A stretch of DNA of 64,000 bases from F23-D06 sp045116675 (lineage in GTDB: Bacteria; Bacteroidota; Bacteroidia; Bacteroidales; WCHB1-69), in the NCBI GenBank assembly GCA_045116675.1, contig JBGUMF010000073.1:1-64000 (forward strand). The letters are read 5' to 3'. The position numbers and the translations under genes are program-made. Position 1 is the stretch's first letter; each line of letters starts with the position of its first letter. Under the pieces are notes generated by a model. It did no database searches. It saw only the letters and a program-made list of their open reading frames with translations, and was not told the origin of the DNA. Below, piece by piece: positions 59,518 to 64,000 of this stretch.

Positions 59518-62500
59518 TGTTCTGATTTGTTTTCGTTATCATTCTCTGAAACAACAACATCTACCGTCTCCACCGCCACAGGCGACCCGTGGACCTTCTC
59601 GTGCAGTGTTTGGAATACGATGAAGAAGGAAGGAACGACGAAGAGCAGTGCCAGCGTGCCGACAGCCATACCGGCGGTGACGCCGAGGGCAAGCACACGG
59701 TTGCCGTTGGCGCCCGCACCACCCGCGATGATGAGCGGAATCATACCCGCAATCATCGTGACGACGGTCATCAAGATAGGACGCAGACGCTCCTCACAGG
59801 CAGCGAAGGCGGCATCGCGGATGCTGAGGCCCTGGGCACGGCGTTCCGAAGCAAACTCCGTGATAAGGATGGCCGTCTTGGCCAACAGACCGATGAGCAT
59901 GATGACACCCGTCTGCAGATAGATATTGTTCTCCATTCCAGGCAGGTGCAGTCTCGAGACGAGCCACACAACACCGAACGAGCCCAACAAACCGAAAGGA
60001 ACGGAAAGCAACACAGCCCACGGTGTAAACCAGGAGTTGTAGAGCGAAGCCAAGATAAGGTAGATGAGGATGGCGCAGATGACGTAGATGAGGACCGTGG
60101 CGTTCGAGCCGGCAGATTCCTCCACCTCTCGAGACATGCCGCCGTATTCGTAGCTATAGCCGGAGGGCATCTCTTCTTTGAATACTTCGGCGATGGCCTC
60201 ATGCGCATCACCCTCCGAGAATCCGCTGGCGGTCATCACACCGCAGGTGATGCTCTGGAACAGGTTGAAGTGATCGACGGATGCGGATCCGACGATTTCT
60301 TTCAGCGTGACGAACTCCGAAATGGGAGCCATCTTACCACCGCGCACACGAACGAAGATATTGTTCAGCGAGGACGGGTCGAGACGGTACTCCGGCGCGG
60401 CGTTCGCCATGATACGGTACACCTTGCCGAACTGGTTGAAGTTACCGACATACGAGCCACCGCAATAGGCACCGAGCGTCTTGAGCACAGCCGCGGGTGA
60501 CACACCAGCGCGGTCGCACTGCGCCGCATCGACGCCGACCTCATACTTCGGGAAACGCTCTGAATAGGTGGACATCGCCATCATAATCTCCGGCCGCTCG
60601 TTCAGCTTGGCGAGGAACTTGTTGGCATCAGCATTGAACTCCGACATCGGGCGGTCCTGCATGTCCTGCAGCACCAAGTTCACGCTGCTGTTCGAGCCGT
60701 AGCCCGGCACTTGCGGCATCTGGAAGGGAATGACCGTCGCGTTCTTGATATCTTTGCAGTCGAAGGCGAAACGGCCATAAACGAGCATGATGTTGTGGTT
60801 CATGCCCGGACGGTCGTCCCAATTCTTCAAACGGATGATGAGGGTGGCGTAGCAGCTACCCGAGCGGCCGGCCATCATACCATAACCGCTGACCACAGCA
60901 TAGCTTTCCAGCTCGGGAATCTTCTTCACCTTCTCCTCCACCTTCCTCACAATCTCCTCCGTCTCATGCAGGGTGCAGCCCTCCGGCGCACGGACCTCGG
61001 CGAAGAACACGCCCTGGTCTTCCTGCGGCACGAGTCCCGAAGGCAACCCGCGCATGGCAAAGATGAGCAGCACAGCGGCACATGCCAACAGCAGGCCTGC
61101 CACCCACGGACGCTTGATGAACTTGCCGACACCCGATTTGTATTTGTTGAGGATGGCGTTATAGCTGACCGTATAGGCTTTTTTGACGTAATAGTTCAAG
61201 TCCTTCTTCTCCTGTTCATCCTTCGAATAACGCATCATCAGACCGCATAAGGCCGGACAGAGTGTCAATGCCGAAATGCACGACAGACCGACAGCCGAGG
61301 CCAGTGTGACACCAAACTGCAGGAAGAACGATCCCGAGGTGCCGGGCATGAAGGCCACGGGAATAAACACGGCCATGAAGACCAGCGTACACGAAATGAC
61401 CGCGATGGAGACATCGCTCATAGCCTGGCGTGTAGCTTCCCGGGCGTCCGATATGCCGCCCTCCATCTTCGCCATCACCGCTTCGACCACGACGATGGCA
61501 TCATCCACCACGGTACCGATGGCGAGCACCAAGGCGAATAGTGTCAATATGTTCAGGGAGAAACCTGCCACCTTCACGATGGCGAAAGTACCCAACAGCG
61601 ACACAATGATCGACAGCGAGGGGATAATCGTCGCCTTGAAACTCTGCAGGAAGAAATAAACCACGAGGATGACGAGGATAATGGCGATAACAAGCGTCTC
61701 CACCACATTGTGGATAGCGGCGAAGAGGAAGTCGTCCGAAGTCTCCAATATCTCAAACTCCAGTCCGGCGGGCATCGTCGGCTGCAGCTCCTTGTACAGC
61801 TTGTTGATGCGGGCGTTTACCTCCGTGGCGTTAGCGCCAGGGGCCTGGAACACCATGTAGATGGTGCCGGGCTTGCCGTCAATGTTGGAGGTGAAGTTAT
61901 AGCTCACGGCACCGATTTCCACGTCCGCCACATCGCTCAGATGCAGCATGTGTCCGCCGTCGCTCGTACGCAACACGATGTCGTTGAACTCCTCGACGGT
62001 CTTGAGGGTACCCTTGTATTCCAACGAGTACTGGTAGGCGTTCTCACTCTGTTCGCCCAACGAACCCGTGGCGGCGACGAAGCTCTGTCCGCCGATGGCA
62101 GCGAACACGTCGTTGGGTTCCAAGCCGTACTGCGCCATCACGTCGGGTTTCAGCCAGATACGCAAGGCGTAAGTGTTACCGAGGGACATCACATCGCCCA
62201 CGCCGGTGATACGCATGAGGCGGGGACGCACGTTGATGTCGATGTAGTTGGCGATGAAGTCGGCGTCGTACTTGCCGTCAACGCTTTTCAGTGCGCCGAT
62301 GTGCAGGATGTTGCTCTGCTGCTTCATCACCTGCACGCCCACCTTCGTCACCTCAGCAGGCAGCAGCGCTGTGGCTCGGCTGACGCGGTTCTGCACGTTC
62401 ACCGCAGCGAGGTCAGGGTCGGTGCCCTGCTCGAAATAGACCTGGATGGAGACGTCGCCCGAGGCGGATGCCGAGCTGGTGATGTAGGTCATGCCAGGCA

Positions 62501-62717
62501 CACCGTTGATGTTCTCCTCCAGCGGTTGCACCACCGACTTCATGATGGTGTTCGCGTCGGCACCGGTATAGGATGTCGAGACGCGCACTGTCGGCGGGGC
62601 GATGTTCGGATATTGCTCGATGGGCAATGTCGTGATGCAGATGAAGCCCACCAGCATGATGACAATCGCTATCGCGCATGCCATCACATGTTTCTGGATG
62701 AAAATATTCCCTTTCAT
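59514..62717 (-). CDS. RND multidrug efflux permease (HAE1/AcrB family)
   Basis: 1067 residues. Twelve membrane segments in two halves. N-terminal AIVIMLVGFICITTLPIEQYP, porter-domain texts (STSYTGADANTIMKSVVQPLE), the proton-relay region in TM4 (LALVLAIGTVVDDAIVVVEAVM with two Asp), and GLLAKTAILITEFA in TM10-11. The HAE1 subfamily exports hydrophobic drugs, detergents or bile salts. The substrate is unknown. It lies 3 bp after the adaptor gene. Confidence 0.95.
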   Translation of the reverse strand: MKGNIFIQKHVMACAIAIVIMLVGFICITTLPIEQYPNIAPPTVRVSTSYTGADANTIMKSVVQPLEENINGVPGMTYITSSASASGDVSIQVYFEQGTDPDLAAVNVQNRVSRATALLPAEVTKVGVQVMKQQSNILHIGALKSVDGKYDADFIANYIDINVRPRLMRITGVGDVMSLGNTYALRIWLKPDVMAQYGLEPNDVFAAIGGQSFVAATGSLGEQSENAYQYSLEYKGTLKTVEEFNDIVLRTSDGGHMLHLSDVADVEIGAVSYNFTSNIDGKPGTIYMVFQAPGANATEVNARINKLYKELQPTMPAGLEFEILETSDDFLFAAIHNVVETLVIAIILVILVVYFFLQSFKATIIPSLSIIVSLLGTFAIVKVAGFSLNILTLFALVLAIGTVVDDAIVVVEAVMAKMEGGISDAREATRQAMSDVSIAVISCTLVFMAVFIPVAFMPGTSGSFFLQFGVTLASAVGLSCISALTLCPALCGLMMRYSKDEQEKKDLNYYVKKAYTVSYNAILNKYKSGVGKFIKRPWVAGLLLACAAVLLIFAMRGLPSGLVPQEDQGVFFAEVRAPEGCTLHETEEIVRKVEEKVKKIPELESYAVVSGYGMMAGRSGSCYATLIIRLKNWDDRPGMNHNIMLVYGRFAFDCKDIKNATVIPFQMPQVPGYGSNSSVNLVLQDMQDRPMSEFNADANKFLAKLNERPEIMMAMSTYSERFPKYEVGVDAAQCDRAGVSPAAVLKTLGAYCGGSYVGNFNQFGKVYRIMANAAPEYRLDPSSLNNIFVRVRGGKMAPISEFVTLKEIVGSASVDHFNLFQSITCGVMTASGFSEGDAHEAIAEVFKEEMPSGYSYEYGGMSREVEESAGSNATVLIYVICAILIYLILASLYNSWFTPWAVLLSVPFGLLGSFGVVWLVSRLHLPGMENNIYLQTGVIMLIGLLAKTAILITEFASERRAQGLSIRDAAFAACEERLRPILMTVVTMIAGMIPLIIAGGAGANGNRVLALGVTAGMAVGTLALLFVVPSFFIVFQTLHEKVHGSPVAVETVDVVVSENDNENKSEQ

Positions 62718-62720
62718 GGC

Positions 62721-63848
62721 TTATTTCGAATTTTTCGGCGTTTCAGGGAAGAGCACTTGCTCGCCTTCATGCACATTGTTTGCCCCAACGGTCACAATTT
62801 TGTCGCCGACTTCCAGACCACTCGTTATAATGAAGTCCTTGCCATTACCGGGATCCATATAGGTCACGGCAACAGCGGTGGCGGTGCTGTCGGCCTTCAC
62901 CTTGTAAACCAAAGCCTTGTCCTGCAGACGTACCACGGCACTTTGCGGAACCACCATCACGTCCTTCATTTCATCAGGAAAAACAATGGAACCCTGGACA
63001 CCGCTATAGAGCTGGCCTTCGGGATTGGGGAAGGTGGCCTTACAAGCGATGGTACCTGTGGTGGCGTTCACCACACCGGTAATGCTGGAGACGCGTCCCT
63101 TGTGCTGGTATTCGGTACCGCCCTTCAACACGAAAGTCACGTCAGGGAAAAACTTCAGCGCATCCTCGAGCTTTCCTTCGTAACCTTGGGCTAAGGCTTC
63201 CTCCAGCACCGACTCAGGTACTGAGAAGAGAGCCTCCATCTTCGTGTTGCCGCTGACGATGGTCAGATGGGAGCTGGGAGAGACTTGGATACCTTCGGAT
63301 ACGGGAATTTCGCCGATGATACCTGCCACAGGCGAGGTGATGGTACAAAATCCCAAGTTCACTTTGGCGCGGCTCACCGCGGATTGGGCCTGGCTCACCG
63401 CAGCCTGTGCCTGCTTGTAGGAGTTCTCGGAGTTGTCCAGCATATAGCGGCTCACGATATTCTTCTCAAAGAGGTTCTTATTTGACTCATACTCTAACTT
63501 CGCGCTTCTTGCGGAAGCCTCGGCAGCCTGCAGGTTTGCCTGCGCCGCCTCCAGCTCCAACTGCGCATTACGCGAGTCGATGACAAAGAGCACCGTGCCC
63601 TTCTTCACCTGCTGGCCCTCGGTCACGCAGATCTGCATCAGCTGGCCGCTCACCTGGGGCGAGATGACCACGTCTGCCTCTCCCTTCAACTTGGCACTGA
63701 ACTTCACAGGCACCGTGATGTCTTGTTTTTCCACTACTATTGTCTCAAACGACGTTTTCGTTTCCTTGGGCATATCCACCCCGCAGGAGACTAATCCGAC
63801 CATGATGCCAAACAAGCATATCGTCCATTGTATCGTTCTCATTTTCAT
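62721..63848 (-). CDS. RND efflux periplasmic adaptor (membrane fusion protein)
   Basis: 375 residues from ATG 63848; a longer frame upstream is AT-rich and crosses the promoter. Lipobox GLVSC. Barrel-sandwich halves: VISPQVSGQLMQICVTEGQQVKKGTVLFVID and FCTITSPVAGIIGEIPVSEG, separated by a coiled-coil hairpin (ASARSAKLEYESNKNLFEKNI). LPVQAVVRL-like VVPQSAVVRLQDKALVYKV ends it. First gene of the adaptor-permease-channel operon. No regulator gene is next to it in the window. Confidence 0.94.
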   Translation of the reverse strand: MKMRTIQWTICLFGIMVGLVSCGVDMPKETKTSFETIVVEKQDITVPVKFSAKLKGEADVVISPQVSGQLMQICVTEGQQVKKGTVLFVIDSRNAQLELEAAQANLQAAEASARSAKLEYESNKNLFEKNIVSRYMLDNSENSYKQAQAAVSQAQSAVSRAKVNLGFCTITSPVAGIIGEIPVSEGIQVSPSSHLTIVSGNTKMEALFSVPESVLEEALAQGYEGKLEDALKFFPDVTFVLKGGTEYQHKGRVSSITGVVNATTGTIACKATFPNPEGQLYSGVQGSIVFPDEMKDVMVVPQSAVVRLQDKALVYKVKADSTATAVAVTYMDPGNGKDFIITSGLEVGDKIVTVGANNVHEGEQVLFPETPKNSK

Positions 63849-63911
63849 ACTTCTCTTTTTAAGGTTATAGTTTGTAAACAACGTATTTATTTTCCATGAA
63901 AAAATAAGCTG

Positions 63912-63941
63912 CAAAAATACATTTTTTTGTTTTTCTAACAA
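63912..63941 (-). promoter_or_regulatory. Promoter of the RND efflux operon
   Basis: TATTTTTG (63919-63912) with an ATTG-like -33 box about 19 bp upstream, in an AT-rich leader, 63 bp before the start codon. Confidence 0.5.
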
Positions 63942-64000
63942 TAAAGAATGAATAAATATCAAATACTGACCAATGGTATAAGGCCATTCTCCTTTTCAGT

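Noticed and set aside
61710..63194. 494-codon plus-strand open frame opposite the efflux permease and adaptor
   Set aside because: Antisense shadow of the RND and adaptor genes; no start context or family pattern.

Overview
The window looks like a chromosomal segment of a Bacteroidales-type bacterium. The signs are: many promoters with the Bacteroidetes -7 box TAnnTTTG, often 19-22 bp from a TTTG/TTG box; almost no Shine-Dalgarno sequences; a type IX secretion (T9SS) C-terminal sorting domain on a carboxypeptidase; Omp28, DUF6029, DUF4835, DUF4159 and DUF6913 family proteins; and the order bamD-rpoZ-coaBC-DUF4835-recN. Genus cannot be told from the sequence alone.

Layout. 0-3.8 kb: start of a DUF2795 gene, a PduO-type cobalamin adenosyltransferase, tRNA-Lys(CTT), and a secreted GH92 alpha-mannosidase. 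3.8-8.45 kb is the only clearly accessory block. It holds two ORF6N DNA-binding-domain proteins, a RelE/ParE-like toxin-antitoxin pair, a RhuM-phospholipase-D-like fusion, three copies of a ~133 bp multi-hairpin repeat, and an array of short CCCC/GGGG palindromes. 8.5-18.6 kb (minus strand): a DUF6913-dapA-M14 peptidase-glycosidase operon, lpxD-lpxC, a Cys/Met-metabolism PLP enzyme, a small lipoprotein and ispD. 18.7-26.1 kb: a VanX-like D-Ala-D-Ala dipeptidase, an M20 dipeptidase, a tRNA with anticodon CAT, and a 1008-residue TPR protein paired with an outer-membrane barrel. 26.2-30.2 kb (plus): NAD(P)-malic enzyme, an acyl-CoA-reductase-like protein and a sensor histidine kinase. 30.3-41.1 kb (minus): an alanine-dehydrogenase-like protein lacking its NAD domain, tsaE, a C69 dipeptidase, a short-chain fatty-acid transporter, a D-2-hydroxyacid dehydrogenase, Omp28, DUF6029, two TlpA-type thioredoxins, coaD and a Sua5/TsaC protein. 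41.4-44.5 kb: a DUF4159 protein and a TonB-type outer-membrane protein. 44.6-53.2 kb (plus): bamD, rpoZ, coaBC, DUF4835 (PorD-like), recN, a small barrel, xseB, an O-methyltransferase, trmD and an O-antigen ligase. 53.2-63.9 kb (minus): superoxide dismutase, an Fn3-like lipoprotein, a VWA membrane protein, trpS and a complete RND efflux operon.

Themes. Much of the window serves the cell envelope: lipid A synthesis (lpxC, lpxD), peptidoglycan precursor and peptide handling (dapA, DdpX), barrel assembly (bamD), T9SS, O-antigen and efflux. Pantothenate-to-CoA genes (coaBC, coaD) and t6A tRNA genes (tsaE, tsaC-like) are spread over the long operons. Three convergent gene junctions carry AGTTAATAGT/AGTGATTAGT-type simple repeats, and a fourth carries the multi-hairpin element. 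The most novel-looking material is the 3.8-8.45 kb block, in particular the structured repeat whose stem shows a compensatory base change between copies, and the ORF6N / RhuM-PLD gene pair.
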